Source of the DNA: Azospirillum sp. 412522
GTDB taxonomy: Bacteria > Pseudomonadota > Alphaproteobacteria > Azospirillales > Azospirillaceae
Length of the DNA: 64,000 bases
Assembly: GCF_019805165.1 (NCBI RefSeq)
Contig: NZ_RWIJ01000009.1
Coordinates: 62,001-126,000, forward strand
Direction of reading: 5' to 3'
Part shown: positions 1 to 8,756 of the stretch, one piece after another
Numbering within the stretch: position 1 is the first letter of the stretch
How the letters are laid out: each line of letters starts with the position of its first letter
The notes under the pieces: model-generated
The model's input: the letters and a program-made list of their open reading frames with translations, nothing else
The model's database searches: none
Told to the model about the DNA's origin: nothing
Position numbers and translations under genes: made by a program

Positions 1-269
1 CGCAGGCGCTCGCCATACTGCGTGCCGGCGGGCAGCCCCAGCTTCGGCGCGATGATCGCATAGACACGGACCATGTCGTCGGGGAACAGGCCGGCGTCGG
101 GGGACTTGCGGGCCTCGCGGTAGAGGTTCAGCGCAGTCTCGCCGTCGACCGTGGTTCCGGCTTCGGCCGCGATCCCGGCAAGGCAGTCCTTCAAGCCGGC
201 TTCGAAGTCGATCAGGGTGCCGACGATGTCGAAGGTCATATATTTGAAGTTCAGCAGACTCTTGGTCAA
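1..269 (-). CDS. HAD-like hydrolase, type II haloacid dehalogenase family (partial, C-terminus off window)
   Basis: The N-terminal part of a HAD-superfamily hydrolase runs off the left edge. The first 15 or so residues contain TFDIVGTLIDF, the HAD motif I (D-x-x-G-T) carrying the nucleophilic Asp. The family hydrolyses C-halogen or phosphate-ester bonds; the substrate cannot be told here. The start is taken as TTG at 267-269, because GAGGAG lies just upstream on the minus strand; the next in-frame ATG, 10 codons later, would leave little sequence ahead of motif I. It lies 234 bp downstream of the aminotransferase on the same strand, with a hairpin between them, so co-transcription is uncertain. 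It is the first of three HAD genes in 9 kb. Confidence 0.8.
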   Translation of the reverse strand, partial: MTKSLLNFKYMTFDIVGTLIDFEAGLKDCLAGIAAEAGTTVDGETALNLYREARKSPDAGLFPDDMVRVYAIIAPKLGLPAGTQYGERL

Positions 270-330
270 CTCACCAACTCCTCGTCAAGGACCGCGTGGG
301 GACCGTTCCGGTCGGCGGAGCGTTTCAGGT

Positions 331-350
331 CCGGCAGGATCGCCTGCCGG
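331..350. repeat. Inverted repeat (8-bp arms) between HAD and aminotransferase genes
   Basis: CCGGCAGG-ATCG-CCTGCCGG is a perfect hairpin. It lies downstream of the leftward aminotransferase gene and upstream of the HAD gene. There is no T-run after it on either strand, so it is at most a weak terminator or an mRNA-stabilising stem. Confidence 0.5.
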
Positions 351-503
351 GGGGCTCTGGAGGTGGTCTGGAGATCCGCTCTTCTTCCCATCCAGTGTGG
401 TCGATGGGTTGGACGCCGGTCTCCGAATCTTCACTGTTGGACAGCAGAAAATGCTGGATACGGGGGTATTCGCGGATTCTTCAGCGGATGCCCCCAATTC
501 CGT

Positions 504-1880
504 CTATCTCATCGCCCGGCGGACGTCGGGGTCATCCAGGGTCTGGTCGAGGGTCTGGGCCGTGCGTTCCAGGATCGCGTCGATGTCGGCGTCGGTGCAG
601 CAGAGCGGCGGGGCGTAGCCCAGCACGCCGTTCGCGAAGGCGCGGATCACCAGCCCGTTGTTCCAGGCGCGATCGAAGATCCGGCGCGACGGTTCGGCGG
701 CGGCGGGCAGCGGGGTCTTGCGCTCCTTGTCCACCACCAGCTCGATGGCGGCCAGCATGCCGCGCCCACGCACGTCGCCGACCAGCGGATGGTCGCGCAA
801 CGCATGCAGCCCGGCCATCAGCCGCGCGCCGGCCTTGACGCCGTTGGCGAGCAGGCTGTCCTCGTACAGATGCAATGCCGCAAGCCCCACTGCGGCACTC
901 ACGGGGTGTGCGGAGTAGGTGTAGCCATGCCCGACGGCGGCGCTGCCGGCTGCATCGGCGATGGTATCGTAAACCGCGTCGGACAGGAAGACCGCACCCA
1001 TCGGCACATAGCCGGAGGTCAGGCCCTTGGCCGTGGTCATCATGTCGGGCACCACGCCGTCGTCGCTGCAGGCGAACAGCGGGCCGGTGCGGCCGAAGCC
1101 GGTGATGACCTCGTCGGCGACGAACAGGATGCCCAGGCTGCGGCAGCGGTCGCACATCGCCTTCATCCAGCCGTCGGGCGGCACCAGAACGCCACCCGAG
1201 CCCTGGATCGGCTCGGCATAGAAGGCGGCGACCCGCTCCGGCCCGCCGATCTCGGCAATCTTGGCGTCGAGTGCGGCAAGCGACGCGGCGATGATCGCCT
1301 CGGCATTGTCGCCGACCGGGTTGCGGTAGGCATAGTGCGACGGAATCTTGTGCTGCCAGTCGAACGGGACGCCGAAACCGGCATGGAAGGCGGGCAGGGC
1401 GGTCAGCCCGGATCCGACGGTGGAGGAGCCGTGATAGCCCTGCTCGATGGAAATGAACTGGTCACGCTGCGGCTGGCCCTTGGCCTGCCAGTAATAGCGG
1501 ATGAAGCGGATGGTGCTGTCCACCGCGTCCGACCCGCCCAGCGTGAAATAGACATGGTTCAGGTCGCCGGGAGCACGCTCGGCGAGCGCCGCCGCCAGCC
1601 GGATCGCAGGCTCGCTGCCAAGCCCGAAATAGCCGGTGGCATAGGGCAGTTCCTGAAGCTGGCGGGTGGCGGCGTCGACGAGGCTCTGCTGACCATAGCC
1701 GGCATTGACGCACCACAGGCCGGCGAAGCCGTCGACGAGCTGGTGGCCGGCGGCGTCGGTGACCGTCGCCCCGGCGCCGGAGGCGATCACCCGCACCCCG
1801 GCCTTCTCGTGGCCGCGGTAGGACGCGACGGGATGCACCAGATGGGCGCGATCGAGTTCGATCAGGGAATTGCTGAGCAT
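504..1880 (-). CDS. Class III (omega) aminotransferase, PLP-dependent
   Basis: This 458-residue protein matches the usual length of class III aminotransferases such as beta-alanine:pyruvate or putrescine-type enzymes. Visible marks are GLWCVNAGYG near residue 55, GGSDAVDSTIRFIRYY (115-130), EQGYHGSS (146-153), DEVITGFGRTG (256-266, PLP-binding Asp) and TTAKGLTSGY with the probable Schiff-base Lys at about 285. It would move an amino group from an omega-amino acid or diamine to pyruvate or 2-oxoglutarate in the cytosol. The ATG at 1880 is chosen because the conserved N-terminus begins there and upstream residues are Pro/Arg-rich. It lies 13 bp downstream of the GNAT gene on the same strand, so the two are probably one operon. 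Substrate specificity is not readable. Confidence 0.9.
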   Translation of the reverse strand: MLSNSLIELDRAHLVHPVASYRGHEKAGVRVIASGAGATVTDAAGHQLVDGFAGLWCVNAGYGQQSLVDAATRQLQELPYATGYFGLGSEPAIRLAAALAERAPGDLNHVYFTLGGSDAVDSTIRFIRYYWQAKGQPQRDQFISIEQGYHGSSTVGSGLTALPAFHAGFGVPFDWQHKIPSHYAYRNPVGDNAEAIIAASLAALDAKIAEIGGPERVAAFYAEPIQGSGGVLVPPDGWMKAMCDRCRSLGILFVADEVITGFGRTGPLFACSDDGVVPDMMTTAKGLTSGYVPMGAVFLSDAVYDTIADAAGSAAVGHGYTYSAHPVSAAVGLAALHLYEDSLLANGVKAGARLMAGLHALRDHPLVGDVRGRGMLAAIELVVDKERKTPLPAAAEPSRRIFDRAWNNGLVIRAFANGVLGYAPPLCCTDADIDAILERTAQTLDQTLDDPDVRRAMR

Positions 1881-1893
1881 GGTCCTCTCCGGA

Positions 1894-2763
1894 TCAGCCG
1901 AGTGCCTGGCTGGCGAGCGCAAAAGTCGAAACGGGCGCGGCCGGTGAGGCGGCCGCCGCGGGGGCGGCGCGGCGCATGGCGATGCCGCCGCCGACATGGC
2001 GCAGGCCGCAATCGGCCAGCCATGGCCCCAGGCCGGTGTCGACCGTGGTGTCCACCCGCAGGAATTTTCCAGGATTTGCCGCGATGATCGGAGCGATCAG
2101 GGCCTTGGCGCCGTCCGCATCGGGGGCCACCACCGGGCCGATCACCTGTCCGCGGCCGAAATCGCGCAAGGCGGCGAAGCCGACGGGCGCGCCGTTCCGG
2201 CGCAGCAGCGTGAAGGAGCCGATCTCGGCGAAGCGCTCCAGCAGCAGGCCGCGGTCGGCGCCGAAGGCCTGACGGTCCAGTGCGGCGATGGCGGCATGGT
2301 CGCCGTCGCCGGCCGGGGCGACGTCTTCCGCCGCAACCGACGACATCGGACTGGCTTCCCCCTGGTGCTGAAGCACGGTGTTGACCTCGCGGAAGCCCAG
2401 CTTTTCGTAAAGCGGAAGGCCGTCGCGGGTGGCGACGAGGCGCAGGGGGCGGTCGCCCGCCAGCGTCGTCGCCTCGTCCATCAGGCGGCGGCCGAGGCCC
2501 TGCCCGCGCCAGCCTTCATCGACGATGACCATGTTGATGGTGGCCGCATCCTCGCCATAGGGCGTCATCAGCACCGTGCCGACCACCTGCGACGTCTCCG
2601 CGTCCACGGCGACCAGCCCCCGGCTCAGCGAGAGGGCCAGGGACCAGTCTTCCAGGCGGTGCGGCCATTGCGCCTGCCGCGACAGGGCGACCGCGTCCTT
2701 GAGATGCTTCGGCTCGAAGGCCGCACAGTGAACCGTTCTTTTGGAAACCGTGTTCTTGCTCAT
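1894..2763 (-). CDS. Two-domain GNAT N-acetyltransferase
   Basis: The 289-residue protein has an N-terminal GNAT domain with the acetyl-CoA pyrophosphate loop RGQGLGRR at about 86-93, followed by a second acyltransferase-like half ending in a conserved SQALG tail. This layout matches YitH/YjhQ-type double GNAT proteins. ATG at 2763 is preferred over an upstream GTG (2778) because AAAGGA lies 7-8 bases before it. It is first in an apparent operon with the aminotransferase. A clear paralogue lies at 15956-16879, also ending in a QALG tail, and also beside amino-acid catabolic genes. It probably acetylates an amine or amino acid intermediate; the substrate is unknown. Confidence 0.85.
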   Translation of the reverse strand: MSKNTVSKRTVHCAAFEPKHLKDAVALSRQAQWPHRLEDWSLALSLSRGLVAVDAETSQVVGTVLMTPYGEDAATINMVIVDEGWRGQGLGRRLMDEATTLAGDRPLRLVATRDGLPLYEKLGFREVNTVLQHQGEASPMSSVAAEDVAPAGDGDHAAIAALDRQAFGADRGLLLERFAEIGSFTLLRRNGAPVGFAALRDFGRGQVIGPVVAPDADGAKALIAPIIAANPGKFLRVDTTVDTGLGPWLADCGLRHVGGGIAMRRAAPAAAASPAAPVSTFALASQALG

Positions 2764-3116
2764 GGGCAGTCCTTTCACCCTCTGCCCCTAGAGTGGGCGC
2801 ACCGCTTCCGGACGATTGTCTGAAGGCGATGGCCGCCGCGACATCTTTCACCTTTGCTCTAGCAGCCCGCCGCATCTTATGCCGTGGCCGGTGCCGCCGG
2901 GCCCGCAGGCGGCCCCTCCATACCTTGTCCAGGGTGCTTTGACGCCGTTTCCCTCCCAACCAAATGCTGAGTGTCGAGACGGAAACGGAACTTTGTGCTT
3001 TCGCGACGGGCAATTCGGTCAGGCCCGGCGCCAGGGCAGGGCTAGGATCGTGGGGCAGGGCCGATCGGGCCCCCCTCCCCGCGTCCATCTCCCATGCCCA
3101 TCCAAAGGAAGCAGCC
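2764..3116. other. Divergent intergenic region, 353 bp
   Basis: This gap separates the leftward GNAT/aminotransferase pair from the rightward HAD/oxidase pair and must hold both promoters. I found no convincing open frame with its own ribosome site, and no strong dyad. A TTGACG near 2938 is a possible -35 element for the rightward genes but lacks a good -10 partner. Confidence 0.4.
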
Positions 3117-3785
3117 ATGAGCCAGTTTCGGCCGAAATACGTCACCTTCGATTGCCACGGCACGCTGATCAACTTCCAGATGGCCGAAGCCGCGCGCGAT
3201 CTGTACGGCTCGATCCTCGACGAGGCGCGGATGACGGAGTTCATCAAGAACTTCGCCGCCTACCGGCTCGACGAGATCATGGGCGACTGGAAACCCTACG
3301 CCGAGGTCGTGCACAACGCGCTGGAGCGCAGCTGCAAGCACAACAACGTCGTTTTCCGCGACGAGGACGCGCGCATGGTGTACGAGCGGGTTCCCACCTG
3401 GGGTCCGCATCCGGACGTGCCGGCCGGTCTGGCCAAGGTCGCCAAGGAAATCCCGCTGGTCATCCTGTCCAACGCGATGAACGACCAGATCCCGTCGAAC
3501 GTGGCGAAGCTGGGTGCGCCCTTCCACGCCGTCTACACCGCCGAACAGGCCCAGGCCTACAAGCCGCGCTTCCGGGCGTTCGAATACATGTTCGACATGC
3601 TGGGCTGCGGGCCGGAGGACATCCTGCACTGCTCCTCCTCCTTCCGCTACGACCTGATGTCGGCGCATGATCTGGGGATCCGCAACAAGGTGTGGGTCAA
3701 CCGCGGCCACGAGCCGGCCAACCCCTATTACGGCTATACCGAGATCCGCGACATCTCCGGCCTGCCCGGCGTGGTCGGGCTGTAA
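3117..3785 (+). CDS. Type II haloacid dehalogenase-like HAD hydrolase
   Basis: The 222-residue protein is the normal length for L-2-haloacid dehalogenase-type HADs. Motif I is FDCHGT with nucleophile Asp12; motif II is VILSNAM with Ser118; motif III Lys is in YKPRFRAF (Lys149); motif IV is CSSSFRYDL (about 172-180), the SSSxxYD block of this subfamily. It acts in the cytosol by a covalent aspartyl intermediate on a halo- or phospho-acid. The ATG is fixed by AAAGGAAG 7-8 bases upstream. The FAD oxidase follows 45 bp downstream, probably in one transcript. It is about half identical by eye to the HAD gene at 8085-8756, sharing FRPKY.TFDC, HAVYTAE.AQAYKP and the RDISGLPG/KDISGLPG C-terminus. Confidence 0.88.
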   Translation: MSQFRPKYVTFDCHGTLINFQMAEAARDLYGSILDEARMTEFIKNFAAYRLDEIMGDWKPYAEVVHNALERSCKHNNVVFRDEDARMVYERVPTWGPHPDVPAGLAKVAKEIPLVILSNAMNDQIPSNVAKLGAPFHAVYTAEQAQAYKPRFRAFEYMFDMLGCGPEDILHCSSSFRYDLMSAHDLGIRNKVWVNRGHEPANPYYGYTEIRDISGLPGVVGL

Positions 3786-3830
3786 GGGGCGGATTTCACG
3801 GTTCAGGCTGCAATAGGAAGGACCCAGGTC

Positions 3831-5105
3831 ATGAAATTCGTCTCCTACTGGCACGACACCGCCCCCGCCTTCACGGGCGGGGCCGAGGGGGCCGTCGAGG
3901 GTCATTACGACGTCGCGATTGTCGGAGGTGGGTTCACCGGCCTGGGTGCCGCCCGCCAGCTTGCCAAGGCCGGGGCGCGGGTGATCGTGCTGGAGGCCGG
4001 CCGTATCGGCGGCGGCGCCTCCGGCCGCAACGGCGGCCACCTCAACAACGGTCTGGCCCACAGCTTCATCGCCGCCAAGGCTGCCTTGGGGACGGAGCGC
4101 GCCATCGCCCTCTACCGCGCCTTCGACCAGTCGATCGACACGCTGAAGGCGCTGATCGCCGAAGAGGGGATCGAGTGCGATTTCCGCTACGCCGGGAAGC
4201 TGAAGTTGGCCTCCAAGCCCGCGCATTTCGACAGTATCGCCCGCAATTTCGAAGTCGTCCACCGCGAGGTCGATCCCGACACAGCGTTGCTGTCCGCCGC
4301 GGATCTGAAGGGGGAGGTCGGCTCGCCCTTCCATGGCGCGATGCTGTCGCGCAAGAGCGCCATGATGCATATGGGCCGCTTCGTCACCGGGCTGGCCAAC
4401 GCGGCCAAGCGGCATGGCGCGGTGCTGGTCGAAAACGCGCCGGTCGGCGCCGTCACCCGTTCTGGCGACCGCCACACGCTGTCCACCCCGCGCGGCACGG
4501 TCACCGCCAAGGAGGTTCTGGTCGCCACCGGCGCCTACACCACGCCGAACTTCAGCTATTTCCGCCGCCGCATCATCTCTGTCGGCAGCTTCATCATCGC
4601 CACCCGTCCCCTGAGCGACGGTGAGATCGCGTCGGTGGTTCCCGGCAACCGCACCTACACGACGTCGATGAACATCGGCAACTACTTCCGCCTGTCGCCC
4701 GACCGGCGGCTGATCTTCGGCGGCCGTGCCCGCTTCTCGGCCACCTCCGACCAGCGCTCCGACGCCAAGAGCGGCGCCATCCTGCGCGCGAGTCTGGCAC
4801 GGTTCTTCCCGCAGATCGCCGACATCGACATCGATTATTGCTGGGGCGGTCTGGTGGACATGACCAGCGACCGCTACCCGCGCGCCGGCTACCAGGATGG
4901 CCTGTGGTACGCCTTGGGCTATTCCGGCCATGGGGCGCAGTTGTCCACCCATCTCGGCATGACCATGGCCGACGCGATCCTGGGCCGCGAGGACCGCAAC
5001 CCGATGAAGGGCGTGTCCTGGCCGGCCGTCCCCGGCCATTTCGGCAAGCCCTGGTTCCTGCCGCTGGTGGGGCTGTACTACAAGGCGCTCGATCGCATTC
5101 AGTGA
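3831..5105 (+). CDS. FAD-dependent amine/amino-acid oxidase (DAO family, PuuB-like)
   Basis: The 424-residue protein starts with about 26 residues before a Rossmann FAD site: VAIVGGGFTGLGAAR at 28-42 with GxGxxG at 32-37, then VIVLEAG with the ribose-binding Glu55, and GASGRNGGH at 62-70, typical of gamma-glutamylputrescine oxidase and related DAO proteins. The C-terminal GYSGHGAQLSTHLG block is the usual second FAD contact. It should oxidise a secondary or primary amine to an imine with O2 as acceptor. The start is supported by AGGAAGGA upstream. With the adjacent HAD gene and the divergent aminotransferase it suggests a polyamine or amino-acid route. A strong terminator follows. Confidence 0.85.
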   Translation: MKFVSYWHDTAPAFTGGAEGAVEGHYDVAIVGGGFTGLGAARQLAKAGARVIVLEAGRIGGGASGRNGGHLNNGLAHSFIAAKAALGTERAIALYRAFDQSIDTLKALIAEEGIECDFRYAGKLKLASKPAHFDSIARNFEVVHREVDPDTALLSAADLKGEVGSPFHGAMLSRKSAMMHMGRFVTGLANAAKRHGAVLVENAPVGAVTRSGDRHTLSTPRGTVTAKEVLVATGAYTTPNFSYFRRRIISVGSFIIATRPLSDGEIASVVPGNRTYTTSMNIGNYFRLSPDRRLIFGGRARFSATSDQRSDAKSGAILRASLARFFPQIADIDIDYCWGGLVDMTSDRYPRAGYQDGLWYALGYSGHGAQLSTHLGMTMADAILGREDRNPMKGVSWPAVPGHFGKPWFLPLVGLYYKALDRIQ

Positions 5106-5119
5106 AGGTCGGGAAGCGT

Positions 5120-5162
5120 AAAAAAAGCCCGGCTGGAGCGAAATGCTCCCGCCGGGCTTTTT
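5120..5162. terminator. Bidirectional rho-independent terminator
   Basis: AAAAAGCCCGGC (5122-5133) pairs with GCCGGGCTTTTT (5151-5162), and an inner stem GGAGC/GCTCC closes the loop. There is a T-run on both strands, so it serves both the rightward oxidase gene and the leftward dehydrogenase gene that converge here. Confidence 0.92.
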
Positions 5163-5199
5163 GTCGCGAGCTTTTAAAAGCTATTGTCGGCCGTCATTT

Positions 5200-5229
5200 G
5201 AGGTGGTCGCGATTTCCCGGGACCACCTC
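5200..5229. repeat. Inverted repeat, 9-bp arms, downstream of leftward dehydrogenase
   Basis: GAGGTGGTC (5200-5208) and GACCACCTC (5221-5229) form a perfect stem with a 12-base loop, 16 bp past the stop codon of the leftward D-2-hydroxyacid dehydrogenase. There is no T-run. It may stabilise the mRNA 3' end ahead of the terminator at 5120-5162. Confidence 0.55.
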
Positions 5230-5244
5230 AGTGCATTTCCTGCA

Positions 5245-6171
5245 TCAGTAGCCGCGTTCCCGGTCGATCAGGCCCAGGAGGGGCTCGCCGCGCTGGTGCT
5301 TGCGGATATTGTCCAGCAGGATCGGCGCTGCCGTTTGCGGTTGGGTCATGCTCGCCACGTGCGGCGTCACAAAGACACGCGGATGCCGCCAGAATGGGTG
5401 CTCGGGCGGCAACGGCTCGGGATCGGTCACGTCGAGAATCGCGCGGGAAAGATGCTGGGAATCGAGCGCTTCGATCAGATCGCCGTCGACGAGGTGAGGG
5501 CCGCGACCGACATTGATCACCGACGCTCCGCGGGGAAGCGCCGAAAAGACCTTGTGGTCCAGGATCCCGGCGGTCGTCTCGGTGAGCGGCAGCAGGCAGA
5601 TGAGGATGTCACTCCCGGCGAGAAAAGGCTGGAGCTGGTCGGCACCGGCAAAGCATTCCACCTGAGCCATCTGGCGCGGTGATCGGTTCCAGCCGCGCAG
5701 ACGGAAACCATAGGTCTCCAATCGCTCCAGCACGGCGCGGCCAAGGACGCCCATTCCCATGACGCCGATACTGCGGGCCGACGCCGGCGGAACTTCGAGC
5801 GGATCCCAGGCCCCTGTGGCCTGCATTTCGACGTAATCGAAGAAGTCGCGATGCAGAGCCAGAACGGAAAGGCTCACATATTCGACCATGCCATTGATGA
5901 TGCCCGGTTCGACCATCCTGACGATCGGAATGTGCTCCGGCACCGCCGAAAAATCGACGTGGTCGATCCCGGCTCCGGACGAAAACAGGACCTTCAGGCG
6001 CGGGAGCGCGGCGATGAAGTCCGCAGGTGCCTGCCAGGCTATCAAATATTCAACCTCGTCGAGATTGCCTGCGTCGGGCCAGACGCGGAAGTCCAGGTCG
6101 GGGGCGTTCTCGGCGAAGAAGGTGGCCCAGGCCGCCGCGCGGGGAGCGTCGGATCGATAGAGAATGCTCAT
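5245..6171 (-). CDS. D-2-hydroxyacid dehydrogenase (glyoxylate/hydroxypyruvate reductase type)
   Basis: The 308-residue protein is an NAD(P)-dependent D-isomer 2-hydroxyacid dehydrogenase. It shows the Rossmann motif IGVMGMGVLGRAVLERL near residue 135, the INVGRGPHLVDGDLI block with its catalytic Arg, and [15 protein letters not shown] followed by TPHVASMT with the catalytic His. The short N-terminal domain and LLPLTETT block resemble GhrA. It would reduce a 2-oxoacid such as glyoxylate, hydroxypyruvate or a sugar-derived oxoacid. ATG at 6171 lies 11 bp after the stop of the IlvD-type gene, so it is translated from the same transcript and probably reduces that enzyme's 2-keto product. A paralogue is at 13534-14457. 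Confidence 0.9.
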   Translation of the reverse strand: MSILYRSDAPRAAAWATFFAENAPDLDFRVWPDAGNLDEVEYLIAWQAPADFIAALPRLKVLFSSGAGIDHVDFSAVPEHIPIVRMVEPGIINGMVEYVSLSVLALHRDFFDYVEMQATGAWDPLEVPPASARSIGVMGMGVLGRAVLERLETYGFRLRGWNRSPRQMAQVECFAGADQLQPFLAGSDILICLLPLTETTAGILDHKVFSALPRGASVINVGRGPHLVDGDLIEALDSQHLSRAILDVTDPEPLPPEHPFWRHPRVFVTPHVASMTQPQTAAPILLDNIRKHQRGEPLLGLIDRERGY

Positions 6172-6182
6172 ATGGGAATATC

Positions 6183-7940
6183 CTACCAGCCCCCGACCCA
6201 GCCGTCGAAGAGCCCATCCGGAAGGGTCTCCTCGTCGGCACCGCGGAGAAAGTCGAAGTCGCAGCCGCGATGGGCCTGTTCGACATGTTGATTGTAGAGA
6301 CTGCGATAGCCGCGCTTGTGCCTCCCTGGCTTCGCCTGCCATTCCTTGCGCCGACGGGCGAGTTCTTCCTCGCCGACGCACAGGTGTAGCCGCCGCTCCG
6401 GCACGTCGAGTTCGATGATGTCCCCATCGCGTACCAGCGCCAGCGGGCCGCCGATCGCCGCTTCCGGCGAGACGTGGAGGACGGCTGCGCCGTAGGCGGT
6501 TCCGCTCATCCGTGCGTCGGAAATGCGCAGCATGTCGCGAACGCCGCGTTCCATCAGGTGGCGGGGGAGAGGAAGCATGCCCCACTCCGGCATTGCCGCG
6601 CCGACGGGGCCGGCGTTGCGCAGGATCAGCACGCTATCTTCATCGATGCCAAGTGCGGGATCGTCGATACGATCGGCGATGGTCTGGACGTCCTCGAAGA
6701 TCACCGCCCGTCCGCGATGGCGCAGCAGCCGCGGGTCCGCCGCGCAGGTCTTCATGACCGCGCCGTCCGGGGCAAGGTTGCCTCTTACCACCACCAGCGC
6801 TTCGCCGGGGCGTACCGGATCGTCGAGCTGGCGGATGACGCCCGTGTCAAGAACCTCGGCGGATTCGATGACATCGGCCATCTTGCGGCCATCGATGGTT
6901 CTTGCGTCGAGATGGAGGAGCGGCGCCAGCGTCTTGAGCAGCGCCGGCACGCCGCCCGCCGTCATCAACCGTTCCGTCAGGTGTTCGCCGGCAGGCTGAA
7001 CGTTGGCGATCATAGGCACACGCCTGCCAATTTCGTCGAAGCGATCCAGGGTCAGGGGTACGCCGACGCGCCCGGCGAGTGCGAGCAGGTGGATGATCGT
7101 GTTCGTCGACCCGCCCACGGCACAGAGCAGGGTTATGGCATTGTCGAACGCCCGCTCGTCGAGGATCTCGGCGGGGCAGGGGGATCCTGCTGCGGCGATC
7201 TGAACGCTGCGGCGTCCCACTTCACGCGCGTAGTGCGTCCGGCGACGGTCGATCGCGGGAACGAGACTGCTTCCGGGCAGCGAAACGCCCAGCGCCTCGC
7301 AAATGACCGCCATGGTCGAGGCAGTCCCCATCTCGGCGCAGTGCCCTGGCGTTCCCATGACGGTCCGCTCGAACGCGCCGAAATCGCCCTCGGACAGCTT
7401 GCCTGCGCGCAGGTTGTCGACAAGGCGCCAGACGCCGGTTGCATTCGCCAAGTCTCCTCCGGTCGAGGAGCGCGGGGTGGCGGGGCCGCTGGCGAGAAAG
7501 ATAAAGGGGACCCCGGCGCTGGCAGCGCCCATCAGCAGCGCTGGCTGGGTCTTGTCGCATCCGCCGAGCAGCACCACCGCGTCGAAGGGATAGGCGCGGA
7601 TGGTCTCCTCGGCTTCCATCGCGAGGAGGTTGCGGAACGGGAACGAGGTTGGCTTGATTATGTTCTCGCTGAGCGACATCAGCGGAACTTCGAAAGGGAT
7701 GCCGCCAGCCTCGATGATGCCGACCCTCGCCTCTTCCGCAAGTGTGCGAAGGTTGAGGTTGCAGGGGTTTATATCGGACCAGGTGTTGAGGATGCCGACG
7801 ACCGGCCGCTCCATCAGATCTTCGCGGCTCCAGCCCGCCGCGGCGAGGGTAGAGCGGTGTATGAAGCCAGGCAGGTCGTCCTTGCGGAACCACCTCGCGC
7901 TGCGAAGCGGCCGGACGTCCGGCTTTTCCTCGTCGTCCAT
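6183..7940 (-). CDS. IlvD/Edd-family sugar-acid dehydratase ([2Fe-2S], L-arabinonate dehydratase-like)
   Basis: The 585-residue protein belongs to the dihydroxy-acid dehydratase/6-phosphogluconate dehydratase family. Three cluster ligands are visible: Cys60 (INPCN), Cys128 (GGCDKTQPA) and Cys201 (GHCAEMGTAS), a spacing matching the sugar-acid dehydratases of the arabinonate/xylonate group. It should dehydrate an aldonate to a 2-keto-3-deoxy acid, or a related dihydroxy acid. ATG at 7940 is preferred over a further upstream start because AGGGTGA precedes it at good spacing. It sits between the HAD and D-2-hydroxyacid dehydrogenase genes in a leftward operon. IlvD itself is less likely, given the context and the RSSTGGDLAN region. 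Confidence 0.88.
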   Translation of the reverse strand: MDDEEKPDVRPLRSARWFRKDDLPGFIHRSTLAAAGWSREDLMERPVVGILNTWSDINPCNLNLRTLAEEARVGIIEAGGIPFEVPLMSLSENIIKPTSFPFRNLLAMEAEETIRAYPFDAVVLLGGCDKTQPALLMGAASAGVPFIFLASGPATPRSSTGGDLANATGVWRLVDNLRAGKLSEGDFGAFERTVMGTPGHCAEMGTASTMAVICEALGVSLPGSSLVPAIDRRRTHYAREVGRRSVQIAAAGSPCPAEILDERAFDNAITLLCAVGGSTNTIIHLLALAGRVGVPLTLDRFDEIGRRVPMIANVQPAGEHLTERLMTAGGVPALLKTLAPLLHLDARTIDGRKMADVIESAEVLDTGVIRQLDDPVRPGEALVVVRGNLAPDGAVMKTCAADPRLLRHRGRAVIFEDVQTIADRIDDPALGIDEDSVLILRNAGPVGAAMPEWGMLPLPRHLMERGVRDMLRISDARMSGTAYGAAVLHVSPEAAIGGPLALVRDGDIIELDVPERRLHLCVGEEELARRRKEWQAKPGRHKRGYRSLYNQHVEQAHRGCDFDFLRGADEETLPDGLFDGWVGGW

Positions 7941-8084
7941 GGGGTCACCCTGTCTTTCTGAATCGAGCAAGCCGTCCGGGCAGCGCAGATGTGATCTGCT
8001 GTTTGCGCTGCCCGGCTTCGTCTCCGCTTTTCTTGAAGTAGACGGCCCGCCGGTCGAGGGAAGGCGCCGTCGACGATGCGACGA

Positions 8085-8756
8085 TTACAGGCCGAGCAGC
8101 CCTGGCAGGCCGGAGATGTCCTTGATCTCGTGAGTGGCGTAATGCGGCATGAGAGACGGCTCGTGACCACGGTTGACGAATACGCGCGCTCCGTAACCCA
8201 TGTCGCAGGCGGACATGTGGTCGTAGCGGAAGCTTGACGAGACGTGCATGCAGTCCTCGGGCCCGCAACCCAGCCGGTCGAACGTGAATTCGAAAGCCCG
8301 AAGCAGCGGTTTGTAAGCCTGTGCTTCCTCGGCCGTGTAGACCGCGTGGAAGGGAGTCCGGAGGGCTTTCACCGCGTGTGGAATGAGGTCGACCATCGAG
8401 TTCGAGATGATCACCAGCGGGATTTCCCTTGCCACGCGATTGAGCGGCTCGACGACGTCGGCATGGGGACGCCAAGTGGGGATTTCGGCGTAGATCCGCT
8501 CAGCGTCGCTGTCGCGATACTCCACGCCGACTTTGTCGCAGGTCCGCCGAAGGGAACCCTCGACAACGTCGCGGAAGGGCTTCCAGGCCCCCATGACTTC
8601 GTCGAGGCGGAAGGCCTTGAACTCGCGAACGAAGAATTCCATCCGCTCGGCCTCAGGGAGGCGATCGGCATAAGCTCGACGGGCGGCCGGGCCCATCTCG
8701 AAATCGAGCAGCGTGCCGTAACAGTCGAACGTAATATACTTGGGACGGAACGACAT
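8085..8756 (-). CDS. Type II haloacid dehalogenase-like HAD hydrolase (paralogue)
   Basis: The 223-residue protein carries motif I FDCYGTLLDF near residue 11, the form typical of L-2-haloacid dehalogenases, the Ser motif VIISNSM, the Lys motif AYKPLLRAFEF, and SSSFRYDHMSACD. It parallels the gene at 3117-3785 along its whole length, so the pair arose by duplication or were recruited together. It is first in the operon with the IlvD-type dehydratase (144 bp downstream) and a D-2-hydroxyacid dehydrogenase. A role in dephosphorylating or dehalogenating a hydroxy acid before or after dehydration is inference only. Confidence 0.88.
   Translation of the reverse strand: MSFRPKYITFDCYGTLLDFEMGPAARRAYADRLPEAERMEFFVREFKAFRLDEVMGAWKPFRDVVEGSLRRTCDKVGVEYRDSDAERIYAEIPTWRPHADVVEPLNRVAREIPLVIISNSMVDLIPHAVKALRTPFHAVYTAEEAQAYKPLLRAFEFTFDRLGCGPEDCMHVSSSFRYDHMSACDMGYGARVFVNRGHEPSLMPHYATHEIKDISGLPGLLGL

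Noticed and set aside
363-2087. A 574-codon rightward frame across the aminotransferase and GNAT genes
   Set aside because: It spans two real leftward genes and their gap, with Gly/Arg/His-rich noise and no recognisable domain.
5168-5181. Palindrome AGCTTTTAAAAGCT as a separate operator
   Set aside because: It lies between converging gene ends next to a strong terminator, not in a promoter; it is likely incidental AT-rich 3' sequence.
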